From an uncultured Bacilli bacterium (lineage in GTDB: Bacteria; Bacillota_I; Bacilli_A; RF39; UBA660): 29,972 nucleotides of DNA. Made by a program: the position numbers and the translations under genes. Below are positions 6,448-13,779 of the stretch, in pieces; position 1 is the first letter of the stretch, and each line of letters opens with the position of its first letter. The notes below the pieces were generated by a model. It ran no database searches. It had not been told where the DNA came from and was given only the letters and a program-made list of their open reading frames with translations. The stretch is from the NCBI GenBank assembly GCA_947623845.1, contig CANQHM010000010.1:1-29972 (forward strand), in the 5' to 3' direction.

Positions 6448-7884
6448 ATGAAATTATTAGAGGGAATAAAAGTAAAAAATACGAAATTAAATTCTAAAGG
6501 AGGAGAATATTATGCAACAACATATGATGCTAATATTGATGTATTTACTATGCTTTCACGTTTTAATAAAAAAGAAGATATAATTAGATTATTCGAATTA
6601 GCTCTTAATGAAAATGCTGATTTAGCATTAGCTAATTTATTATATATACTAGATATTAGAAATGGTAAGGGAGAAAGGAGATTATTTAAAATAATTTATA
6701 ATTTCTTATGTAATAATTATCGGGATTATGCTTTAAAAGTTCTTCCTTTTATAAGTGAATTAGGAAGATATGATTATATATTAATAGGCATAGGTACTTT
6801 AGTCGAAGATGAAACGATTAATATTATTAAAGAACAATTAGAATTAGATAAAACGAGTGATAATCCCTCATTACTTGCTAAATGGTTACCTTCTCATAGA
6901 ACGCATGGAGTTAATAATTTATTAGCTAAGAAATTAGTTAAAGCCTTAGGTATGACTGAAAAGGAATATAGAATGACCTTGACAGCCATTAGAAATAAAT
7001 TAAATTTAGTAGAAAAAAACTTAACAACTAAAGATTACGATAAAATTGATTTTGCTAAAGTTCCTGCCAAAGCAATGCTTAAATATAGTAATTCCTATAA
7101 TAAAAATATGAGTGAAAAATTTAAGGAATATAAAGAAGCTTTAGCTAAAGGAGAAAGAAAAATTAATACAACAGGGTTATATTCTTATGAAATAATTAAA
7201 AAAATATTAATGGGGCAAAAATGTGATGCGGCATTATATGATTTAATGTGGAAAAATCAAAAAGAAATTCTTCTAAGTAGCACTAAAAATTTATTAGTAG
7301 TTGCTGATACATCTGGTTCAATGCATTGTTATGATGCTATTCCTTATTGTACATCAGTAGGACTTGCAATGTATATTGCTGAAAGAAATAAGGGTTTCTT
7401 TAAAAATCATTTTATAACTTTTTCGGAAAAACCAACATTACAAGAAATTAATGGTAAAACTTTATTAGAAAAAGTTCGTAATATGGAAGAAATAAATGCC
7501 TGGAATACGGACATAGATAAAGTATTTAAACTTATTTTAAATGTTGCTTTAGAAAATAAGCTAAAACAAGAAGATTTACCAGAAAAGATTTTGATTATTT
7601 CGGATATGGAATTTGATAGAGGAGTTTTTTCTAAAACAGGGACAAATTATAATGGATGGAAAAAAGCTTTTCAAGAAGCAGGTTATATACTTCCAACGAT
7701 TATATTTTGGAATGTAGCGGGTGCTACTAACGGAGTACCAGTAACAAAATTTGATAAAGATGTAGCATTGGTAAGTGGTTTTTCAACAAATATTCTTGAT
7801 AATCTTCTAGATCTTGATAATTATTCTGTAGAAAATATTATGTTAGAAAAACTTTCAATATATTTGGAAATGTTAAAGTCCTAG
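6448..7884 (+). CDS. DUF2828-family vWA protein, Ro60-like architecture
   Basis: 478 residues. The N-terminal two-thirds is helical and carries DUF2828 signatures (LLYILDIRNGKGERRLF about 64-80, WLPSHRTHGVNNLLAKKLVKALG about 146-168, KVPAKAMLKYSNSY about 204-217). The C-terminal third is a von Willebrand A domain with intact MIDAS residues: D287-T-S-G-S291, T354 in WNTD, D386 in ISDMEF. The plan (helical repeat ring plus MIDAS vWA) resembles TROVE/Ro60 proteins, which bind Y RNA and misfolded RNA. Homology to Ro60 is an architectural argument, not a demonstrated match. The start is ATG 6448 behind GGAGGTG; the in-frame GTG at 6409 lies inside the upstream RNA stem. The structured RNA sits immediately upstream. 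The stop codon lies inside its terminator. Confidence 0.85.
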   Translation: MKLLEGIKVKNTKLNSKGGEYYATTYDANIDVFTMLSRFNKKEDIIRLFELALNENADLALANLLYILDIRNGKGERRLFKIIYNFLCNNYRDYALKVLPFISELGRYDYILIGIGTLVEDETINIIKEQLELDKTSDNPSLLAKWLPSHRTHGVNNLLAKKLVKALGMTEKEYRMTLTAIRNKLNLVEKNLTTKDYDKIDFAKVPAKAMLKYSNSYNKNMSEKFKEYKEALAKGERKINTTGLYSYEIIKKILMGQKCDAALYDLMWKNQKEILLSSTKNLLVVADTSGSMHCYDAIPYCTSVGLAMYIAERNKGFFKNHFITFSEKPTLQEINGKTLLEKVRNMEEINAWNTDIDKVFKLILNVALENKLKQEDLPEKILIISDMEFDRGVFSKTGTNYNGWKKAFQEAGYILPTIIFWNVAGATNGVPVTKFDKDVALVSGFSTNILDNLLDLDNYSVENIMLEKLSIYLEMLKS

Positions 7885-7908
7885 TTTTAAACTAGGTTTT
7901 ATTTTTTT
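7880..7908 (+). terminator. Terminator of the vWA gene
   Basis: CCTAGTT (7880-7886) pairs with AACTAGG (7890-7896) around TTA, then a long T-run. The stop codon is part of the stem. The stem is identical to the terminator stem of small RNA 2. Confidence 0.9.
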
Positions 7909-7928
7909 TACTGATAACTATATTATAG

Positions 7929-7937
7929 TGGTACAAT
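7929..7937 (+). promoter_or_regulatory. Extended -10 promoter of the frameshifted acidic protein gene
   Basis: TGg-TACAAT (7932-7937), about 22 bases before the first start codon, with no good -35 box. Confidence 0.55.
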
Positions 7938-7959
7938 AAATTTAAAAAGGAAAGGATTG

Positions 7960-8479
7960 ATGCTTATGCCAGCTTGGAATTTTGGAAATTTAGGAGCTTC
8001 TTGCAAAAAAAGAAAGGAAACTAGTTAAGGAATTGTTAGAATGCCTTGGGGTTGATTTTACTATGAATAATGAAACAGAAAGTGGAATTATATCTAATAA
8101 ATATATGCCACAATTTGAAGGAATGATTAAAACTAATATTACTGATTTATTAGATGTATATTATATTGCTAATGGTTTATTTATTGATAAAGAATTATAT
8201 AAAGATGAAGAGATACTATATGAACTTATAAAAAATGATTCTTTTGATAACTTAGGTGATAGATTATCTTATTTAAAAATCCTTAATGATGAAAATTTTC
8301 TAAAAAGAATTTTAGAGTTAGATGAATATAATAAAAGATATGAAGAAAATAATCACCATAAAAGTATAGTGGCGGAAGAAGAAGGGGAAGAACCAAGGGA
8401 AGATGCGACTAATAATGACGATGGTTGGGCATCTTTTGCAGATGATATAGAAATTAGTGATGATGATTTAACTTTTTAA
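7960..8479 (+). pseudogene. Acidic protein gene with a +1 frameshift at an A7 run
   Basis: A start (ATG 7960 or 7966, behind AAGGAAAGGA) opens a frame MPAWNFGNLGASCKK that stops at 8026. The coding frame continues one base out of register as KLVKELLECLGVDF and runs to 8479. Removing one A from the A7 run at 8005-8011 joins them into about 170 residues: SCKK-ERKLVKELLECLG. No usable ribosome site precedes the downstream part (the TTG at 8033 has none), so it is not a separate gene. The C-terminus is very acidic (WASFADDIEISDDDLTF). The family is unrecognised. The break may be a sequencing error, a real mutation, or functional slippage at the A run. It is followed 18 bases later by the zinc-ribbon gene, probably in one transcript. 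Confidence 0.75.
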
Positions 8480-8497
8480 TAAGGTAAGGTGAATAGT

Positions 8498-9448
8498 ATG
8501 GCTCATATGGGATGTGATTGCGGAAATAATATGTGGGATGGTGATGGCGAAATTGTTTATGATGTCTATAAAAAAGAGGACTTTGTAAAATATATTCAAG
8601 ATAATGGGGATGCTACATTTGAAGATCTATGTGATAAAAATACTTTAATTACTGAAGATAACGCTTATTTTTGGTTATGTGATAAATGTAAGATGGCTCA
8701 ACTATGGAGTTATGATCCTAAATATTGTTATAGAACTTTTAAACGATGTGAAATAACAGGAAATTTAGATATTAAAGAGATTCAAAAATTAGAGGAGTAT
8801 TTTATATTTAATTTAAATGATAATTATTATGATTTTCTGTTAAGTGAGATTATAAAGGAAAACCCTATAAGACCTTATAAATATTATGCCGAAGAAGATT
8901 TAGCTAAAGTTTATATAATAGATACCAATACTAATAAAGTAGATAGAGTTTATGAACTTATTTATGAGTCATTTGTGAGATATGATGTCAAAATGGAGAG
9001 TTTCAATAACTTATTAATATATACGATTGATAAAGAAAATAAGGAATTTTCATATGAAGTTAAAGATGGGAAAAGAATATTAATTGATGATAATGACTAT
9101 CCGCATCGGCAAGTTAATTATATGACAAACGAAAAAAACGAGAATGGGGGAGTATATTATTTAGATCCATCTAAAGAAGTGAAAGTTTATACTTCTGATG
9201 ATATGGATGAATTTTATCAAAAATATGACAAGTATTATCGAAAATACTATTATGTTGAATATTTAGATTGCCAAGGAGATAAATTATATTGTTATAGTGC
9301 TAATAAAGATCATGAAGTAGGAGATATTGTGAAAGTTCCTAGAGGTTATGATGATGAAGAAGTTGAAGCTAGAATTGTTAGTATAAAGTATTATAGTGAT
9401 AAAGAAGCTCCTTATCCTTATGAAAGATTAAAAGATATAATAGATTAA
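8498..9448 (+). CDS. Zinc-ribbon protein of unknown function
   Basis: 316 residues. The N-terminus holds a zinc ribbon made of C6-x-C8 (GCDCGNNMW) and C61-x2-C64 (LCDKCKMAQLW). The middle is lysine- and tyrosine-rich without a known domain. The last 65 residues (YYVEYLDCQGDKLYCYS ... VGDIVKVPRG ... EARIVSIKYY ... PYPYERLKDII) look like a small beta-barrel module of the kind seen at PriA-like N-termini and in many phage or defence genes; this is a recollection, not a match. The start is ATG 8498 with AAGGTG at six bases; the GTG at 8489 overlaps that site. It shares a transcript with the frameshifted acidic gene and has its own terminator. Confidence 0.75.
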   Translation: MAHMGCDCGNNMWDGDGEIVYDVYKKEDFVKYIQDNGDATFEDLCDKNTLITEDNAYFWLCDKCKMAQLWSYDPKYCYRTFKRCEITGNLDIKEIQKLEEYFIFNLNDNYYDFLLSEIIKENPIRPYKYYAEEDLAKVYIIDTNTNKVDRVYELIYESFVRYDVKMESFNNLLIYTIDKENKEFSYEVKDGKRILIDDNDYPHRQVNYMTNEKNENGGVYYLDPSKEVKVYTSDDMDEFYQKYDKYYRKYYYVEYLDCQGDKLYCYSANKDHEVGDIVKVPRGYDDEEVEARIVSIKYYSDKEAPYPYERLKDIID

Positions 9449-9450
9449 TT

Positions 9451-9473
9451 CCTAGTGTAATGACTAGGTTTTT
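9451..9473 (+). terminator. Terminator after the zinc-ribbon gene
   Basis: CCTAGT (9451-9456) pairs with ACTAGG (9463-9468), followed by five T. Confidence 0.85.
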
Positions 9474-9478
9474 AAATG

Positions 9479-9507
9479 TTTAAAAAAAGAGAAATTTATT
9501 ATATAAT
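9479..9507 (+). promoter_or_regulatory. Promoter of the DraG-MBL-nuclease operon
   Basis: TATAAT (9502-9507) with a weak -35 TTTAAA (9479-9484) at a 17-base spacing. It starts the three-gene operon. Confidence 0.6.
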
Positions 9508-9530
9508 TAGTTAGAAGATGGTGATTTAAT

Positions 9531-10475
9531 ATGTCAATTATCAAAGATTCATTATATGGTTTTGCTATCGGCGATGCTATGGGTGTTCCGATTGAGTTTG
9601 AAAATAGAGATAAGTTAAAGAATAACTTAGTTACTTCTATGTTAGGATATGGGAGTTATGATGTGCCGAAAGGGACGTGGTCTGATGATACTTCTATGAC
9701 CTTAGCAACAATAGATTCGTTAATAAATAATAAAGGGGAATTAAATTATAATGATATAGCTGATAAGTTTTGTGATTGGATTAATAATGCTACTTATACC
9801 GCGACAGGGGAAATATTTGATATTGGGATTACCACAAAATATGCTTTAATGCGTTATTGGAACGATAAAACGGATGCTACAAAATGCGGAGGTAGTGGTT
9901 TTTTAGAAAACGGAAATGGGTCTTTAATGCGGATGCTACCAATAGCTTGGTATGCTTATTATAATAAGTTAGAAGATGAAGAGATAGTTAAAGTAGTAAG
10001 AAATGTATCTTCTATTACGCATGCGCATGATATTAGTATTATGGGATGTTATATTTATGTTAAATATGTCTTATTTTTATTACAAGGTTATGATAAATAT
10101 ACAAGTTATAAGATGGTAAAAGATTTAGATTATAAAGAGTTTAGTGAAGAAGCAAATGATGAATATAAAAGATTTTTAAATAGTGATATTGCTAAAGCAA
10201 AGTTAGATGATATATCTTCTACGGGTTATGTTGTGTATACTTTAGAAACGGTTATGTGGGTGATATTAAATTGTAGTAGCTATAATGAAACAATTATTGG
10301 GGCGATTAACTTAGGAGGAGATACCGATACTATCGGAGCGATATGTGGTTCGATTGCAGGAATTTTATATGGTTTTGATAATATTAACAAGAAATGGTTA
10401 AAAGATTTAGAAGGAAAAGATAAATTAAACTATTATATTGCGAGTATGGAAAAAATCTTTCATGATAGAATTTAG
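9531..10475 (+). CDS. ADP-ribosylglycohydrolase (DraG family)
   Basis: 314 residues, close to full length for DraG/ARH enzymes, which remove ADP-ribose from proteins, nucleic acids or small molecules using a two-metal centre. The metal-binding motifs are all present: GDAMGVPIEF (14-23), WSDDTSMTL (50-58), a GNGSLMRMLP segment (128-137), a central HAHD (164-167) and LGGDTDTIGA (261-270). It is the first gene of an operon with the beta-CASP protein (26-base gap) and the PD-(D/E)xK-like protein. The Shine-Dalgarno is GGTGAT. In Ter-type and other conflict-related clusters this family co-occurs with vWA proteins, which matches the gene two units upstream. The substrate here is unknown. Confidence 0.92.
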   Translation: MSIIKDSLYGFAIGDAMGVPIEFENRDKLKNNLVTSMLGYGSYDVPKGTWSDDTSMTLATIDSLINNKGELNYNDIADKFCDWINNATYTATGEIFDIGITTKYALMRYWNDKTDATKCGGSGFLENGNGSLMRMLPIAWYAYYNKLEDEEIVKVVRNVSSITHAHDISIMGCYIYVKYVLFLLQGYDKYTSYKMVKDLDYKEFSEEANDEYKRFLNSDIAKAKLDDISSTGYVVYTLETVMWVILNCSSYNETIIGAINLGGDTDTIGAICGSIAGILYGFDNINKKWLKDLEGKDKLNYYIASMEKIFHDRI

Positions 10476-10501
10476 ATAATATAGAGTAGTAGAGGTGAAG
10501 T

Positions 10502-11782
10502 ATGAAAGTAAAAATTATTAAAGGTACAGAACAAATAGGAGGTTGTATTACGGAGATAACCAGTGATAAAGGAACTAAAATTATTATTGATTATGGGGAA
10601 GATTTAGTAGATAATCCTATGGCTTGTACCGATTACCCTTTAAAAGGACTTACACATGGAAAGACCAAATATAAGGGCGTATTTATAACCCATAGTCATG
10701 GTGATCATATCGGTCTTATTACAAAGATTAAGAAAGATATTCCAGTCTATGTTGAAGAAGTTTCAGCTAAAATATATGAAGTATCCAATGATTTTTGTTC
10801 TAATGAACAATTTAAGGGTAATCTAAAGAAATTTAAATTTGAAGATAAAATAATAATAGATGATTTAGTTATAACCCCATATCGTACTGATCATTCGGCG
10901 TATAATTCTAGTATGTTTTTAATAGAAAATAATGGGAAAAGAGTATTACATTTAGGAGATTATCGTTCTACGGGGTATAGTGGGGGAGTATTTTATGATA
11001 ACTTAAGAAAAATTGGGCCAGTAGATTTATTAATAACCGAAGGAACTAATGTTACTAATCCTAAAACAACACCTCTTAGTGAAGAAAAGCTAAAAGAAAA
11101 AGCTAAAGAAATATTTAAAAAATATAAACAAGTATTTATCTTACAAGCTTCTACAAATTTAGATCGTTTACGTAGTTTTAAAGAAGCGGCTAAAGAAACT
11201 GGTAAAAAATTTATCTTAGATATTTCGACCGCTAATATCTTAAAAGCTATAAATGATCCTAATTACGAGTATTTGCGTGATAAAGATGTCTCAGTATGGG
11301 TACCTAATGCTTATTCTAAAAATAATAATTCTAAGAGAGTAGAAAGTTTTTATACCCATAAAAGTCCTAATTTTTATGATACTTATATTAAACCATTTGA
11401 TGATTCTAAACTTAAAAATACACATGTTTATGACGAGTACGTGATGTTAGTTAAAACGTCTATGGCTTCAGATATAAAGTATAATTTAAAAAATTATCAT
11501 GATAAGGCCCATTTAATATATTCGATGTGGCTAGGGTATAGAGATAAAGAAAGACCTAATACAGAAAAGATGATAGATTTTTTAGAGGAATTAGAGAAAC
11601 TTGGTATTCATAATGAATATCTTCATACTTCGGGACATGCGGATTTAAAAACCATTAAAGAAGTATTTGAGATAGTTAAACCTAAAAAAGCGATTGGTAT
11701 TCATACCGAAGATAATGCGAAATTAGCAGAATACTGTTCAAACTATGTTATAATAAGTGACAAGGAAGAAATTGAGGTGTAA
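10502..11782 (+). CDS. Beta-CASP metallo-beta-lactamase-fold nuclease (RNase J-like)
   Basis: 426 residues. Metallo-beta-lactamase motifs: H64-S-H66-G-D68-H69, TDHSAYN with H131, and LGD with D153. C-terminal beta-CASP motifs are HTSGHADLKTI and IGIHTED, as in RNase J/CPSF73-type ribonucleases. It is shorter than housekeeping RNase J (about 550 residues) and lacks that enzyme's C-terminal extension, so it is a specialised relative. Known beta-CASP proteins cut or digest RNA, some DNA. It is tightly linked to the next gene (two bases between stop and start), suggesting coupled translation and a joint role. The Shine-Dalgarno is GAGGTGAAGT. Confidence 0.9.
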   Translation: MKVKIIKGTEQIGGCITEITSDKGTKIIIDYGEDLVDNPMACTDYPLKGLTHGKTKYKGVFITHSHGDHIGLITKIKKDIPVYVEEVSAKIYEVSNDFCSNEQFKGNLKKFKFEDKIIIDDLVITPYRTDHSAYNSSMFLIENNGKRVLHLGDYRSTGYSGGVFYDNLRKIGPVDLLITEGTNVTNPKTTPLSEEKLKEKAKEIFKKYKQVFILQASTNLDRLRSFKEAAKETGKKFILDISTANILKAINDPNYEYLRDKDVSVWVPNAYSKNNNSKRVESFYTHKSPNFYDTYIKPFDDSKLKNTHVYDEYVMLVKTSMASDIKYNLKNYHDKAHLIYSMWLGYRDKERPNTEKMIDFLEELEKLGIHNEYLHTSGHADLKTIKEVFEIVKPKKAIGIHTEDNAKLAEYCSNYVIISDKEEIEV

Positions 11783-11784
11783 TA

Positions 11785-13473
11785 ATGGGAAGTAGAAATA
11801 ATAGTGGCATGAAACTAGAAGGAATGACTTTAAAAAAATTTATCGAAGGATTTGATGCTAATTTTGAAGATTTTATTTTACGGGTAAGAGATCCTAAAAA
11901 AGAATATAATACCGGCGATAATAATAAAAGTTTAGTTTATTATAATGGAATAGAATCCTTCACAGTTAAAGATAATGGGGAATCTATAGAGCTAGATTTT
12001 CCAATAAATGTATATAAATTAAATCCTACGGGGTTTAAAAATGTCGCTAAAGATAACAATGAGGAAGAAGTTTTAGCTGATGTACTAGTAGAAGATCTTG
12101 AAGAAGGGGAGTCTTTGGCGCAAAAGGAAAAAAACTATCGAAAAGAAGTCGGTGATATCCTAGATGCGATGCATAGATTGTTTGATTTTGAAATGAGTAA
12201 AATTAAATTTGATATAAATTTTGAAGAAAAAGATCCTGAGAAAAATAAAGAGAAAAAGAAAGTAAAAACTAAAAACCAAATAGTAAATGAATTTTATAAA
12301 TTAATTAAAGAGTTTACAAAATATACGGCTTCCCATAATCGTGCTAAGAATAGAGACTTAGATAAGCTTTATGAAATAACTAATGATAAAAATGATGATA
12401 TTATTTATTCTAATGCCACTAAGGAAGAAGTTAAAAATATTTGTGATGAATTATCTGGTAAAGTTAGCTTTATTTTAACATTTATACCTCCTCTTACAAC
12501 TAAAAAAGAAGAAATGAATTCAACCCCTAAAGATATTATTACTTTACAATGTTGGTTTTTAAGAAAAGCAAGAGATATTGGAACCGCTAGTGGACTTGAA
12601 TTTACCGTTTGTTCTAATTATATAAATAAAAATTATAAACCAGAGATAGCCTTAAGTAAATTTTCGAAAAATACAAAGAAAGCGATTGATAAATATAAAA
12701 AGACATCGTGCAGGAAACTAGAAAAAACATATCAACATTATTTTATGCTTCGAGCTAAGGAAATGAAAGATTTATTTGCGGTTAAAGAAGGAGAGTTTAT
12801 CGATTATTTTGAACAAGAATATGGTATTTATAATCCAAATGTATTTGGGGCAGAAAAATTTATGAGTGATCAAAAGAAAGATAAAACAGGAAGAATAGAT
12901 TGTATTGTTTATAAATATAGAAAAAATGGTAATACGAGAGTTATAAGTGATATATACATGATTGAATTAAAAGTTAATTGTGATGTCGTATTAGGAAATA
13001 ATGGGGTTATGACTCATTTAGAAGATATTAAAGCTTTCTTAAACCTAAACACTACAGATAAATGGCGTTATTATGATTATCTTACTTTAGAAAAAAGAAT
13101 TAGTGATCGCATAAAAATAATATCAGGAGAAGAAGTGAATTTAGATAAGGTAGCTAAACACTTCTATACCGTAATTGGCTATACTAATAAAGATGAAAAA
13201 GACAGCGTAATGCAAATGTTAAATAGTTTAACGACTGATGAAGGAATTAAAGAGATGATTCTAACGGGTGTTTCTAAAAAAGTTAAAGGGGAAACTAAAA
13301 GATATAAACTAGATCCGCGTTTTGAAGGAACAACCCTTCTAGCTTTAAAAGAAGATATTAAAGATTGTGAGATAAAATTTTTCTTAGAAAGTATAAAAAA
13401 AGAAGATTTTACGAAAGAAGATATCGGCTTAGAATTTAAAGATATAACGGAGGAAATATTTAGTGATAATTAA
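11785..13473 (+). CDS. Large protein with a PD-(D/E)xK nuclease-like motif
   Basis: 562 residues, not assigned to a named family. Residues 100-165 contain acidic and lysine-rich (KEKKKVKTK) stretches, and 165-345 are helical. Residues 366-400 carry the best functional clue: GRID372 ... IELK with E394 and K396, the D-x(n)-ExK core of PD-(D/E)xK nucleases, followed by a predicted helix region (HLEDIKAFL). The translation start is two bases after the beta-CASP stop, so the two are co-translated. Context with an RNA-type nuclease and an ADP-ribose hydrolase fits a nucleic-acid-targeting effector or repair protein. Nuclease activity is inferred from a short motif. Confidence 0.7.
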   Translation: MGSRNNSGMKLEGMTLKKFIEGFDANFEDFILRVRDPKKEYNTGDNNKSLVYYNGIESFTVKDNGESIELDFPINVYKLNPTGFKNVAKDNNEEEVLADVLVEDLEEGESLAQKEKNYRKEVGDILDAMHRLFDFEMSKIKFDINFEEKDPEKNKEKKKVKTKNQIVNEFYKLIKEFTKYTASHNRAKNRDLDKLYEITNDKNDDIIYSNATKEEVKNICDELSGKVSFILTFIPPLTTKKEEMNSTPKDIITLQCWFLRKARDIGTASGLEFTVCSNYINKNYKPEIALSKFSKNTKKAIDKYKKTSCRKLEKTYQHYFMLRAKEMKDLFAVKEGEFIDYFEQEYGIYNPNVFGAEKFMSDQKKDKTGRIDCIVYKYRKNGNTRVISDIYMIELKVNCDVVLGNNGVMTHLEDIKAFLNLNTTDKWRYYDYLTLEKRISDRIKIISGEEVNLDKVAKHFYTVIGYTNKDEKDSVMQMLNSLTTDEGIKEMILTGVSKKVKGETKRYKLDPRFEGTTLLALKEDIKDCEIKFFLESIKKEDFTKEDIGLEFKDITEEIFSDN

Positions 13474-13487
13474 TAATAAGGTGGAAT

Positions 13488-13687
13488 ATGAATGAAAAGT
13501 ATGAAGGATTTTTAAATAATGCTCACGAATTAAATAGAAAGTTTGGAATAGTTCCTTTGTTATATAGAAATTTTAACTAAGTCTAATTTAGATGCTAAAG
13601 ATATTGATATTTTAATACCAGAAGTATTTATTAAAGGAGCTAGATGGGAAGAAAATTAAGTTTATAGAAGAACAAATTAATAAATAA
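13488..13687 (+). pseudogene. Decayed nucleotidyltransferase-like gene
   Basis: The first frame (ATG 13488, behind AAGGTGG) reads NNAHELNRKFGIVPLLY and then stops. A second frame continues with EILTKSNLDAKDIDILIPEVFIKG and stops at 13659, and a third adds KFIEEQINK to 13687. Together they match a small family I associate with nucleotidyltransferase folds, in which PLLYGSLGLE...DIDILIP is expected. The GSLGL part, holding the Gly-Ser active-site motif, is deleted, leaving the frames out of register. At least two lesions make this a true remnant rather than one sequencing error. It fills most of the gap between the island and the ABC transporter. Confidence 0.65.
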
Positions 13688-13710
13688 TTGTCAAAAATTG
13701 CAGTTTTAAT

Positions 13711-13740
13711 AAGAAAGTAGTGATTATTTTCTTATTTTTT
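13711..13740 (+). terminator. Weak A/T terminator at the island's right end
   Basis: AAGAAA (13711-13716) can pair with TTTCTT just before a T-run. The stem is A/T-only apart from two pairs, so this is a weak call. Confidence 0.35.
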
Positions 13741-13748
13741 GATATAAT
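13740..13748 (+). promoter_or_regulatory. Extended -10 promoter of the ABC transporter gene
   Basis: TGa-TATAAT (13743-13748). No strong -35 box. Confidence 0.6.
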
Positions 13749-13779
13749 TACACTAGATTTTTTTAAAAGGAGAGATAAT

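Noticed and set aside
8033..8479. A separate gene starting at TTG 8033
   Set aside because: It has no ribosome site, and its frame joins the upstream ATG frame after removing one A, so it is the rest of a frameshifted gene.
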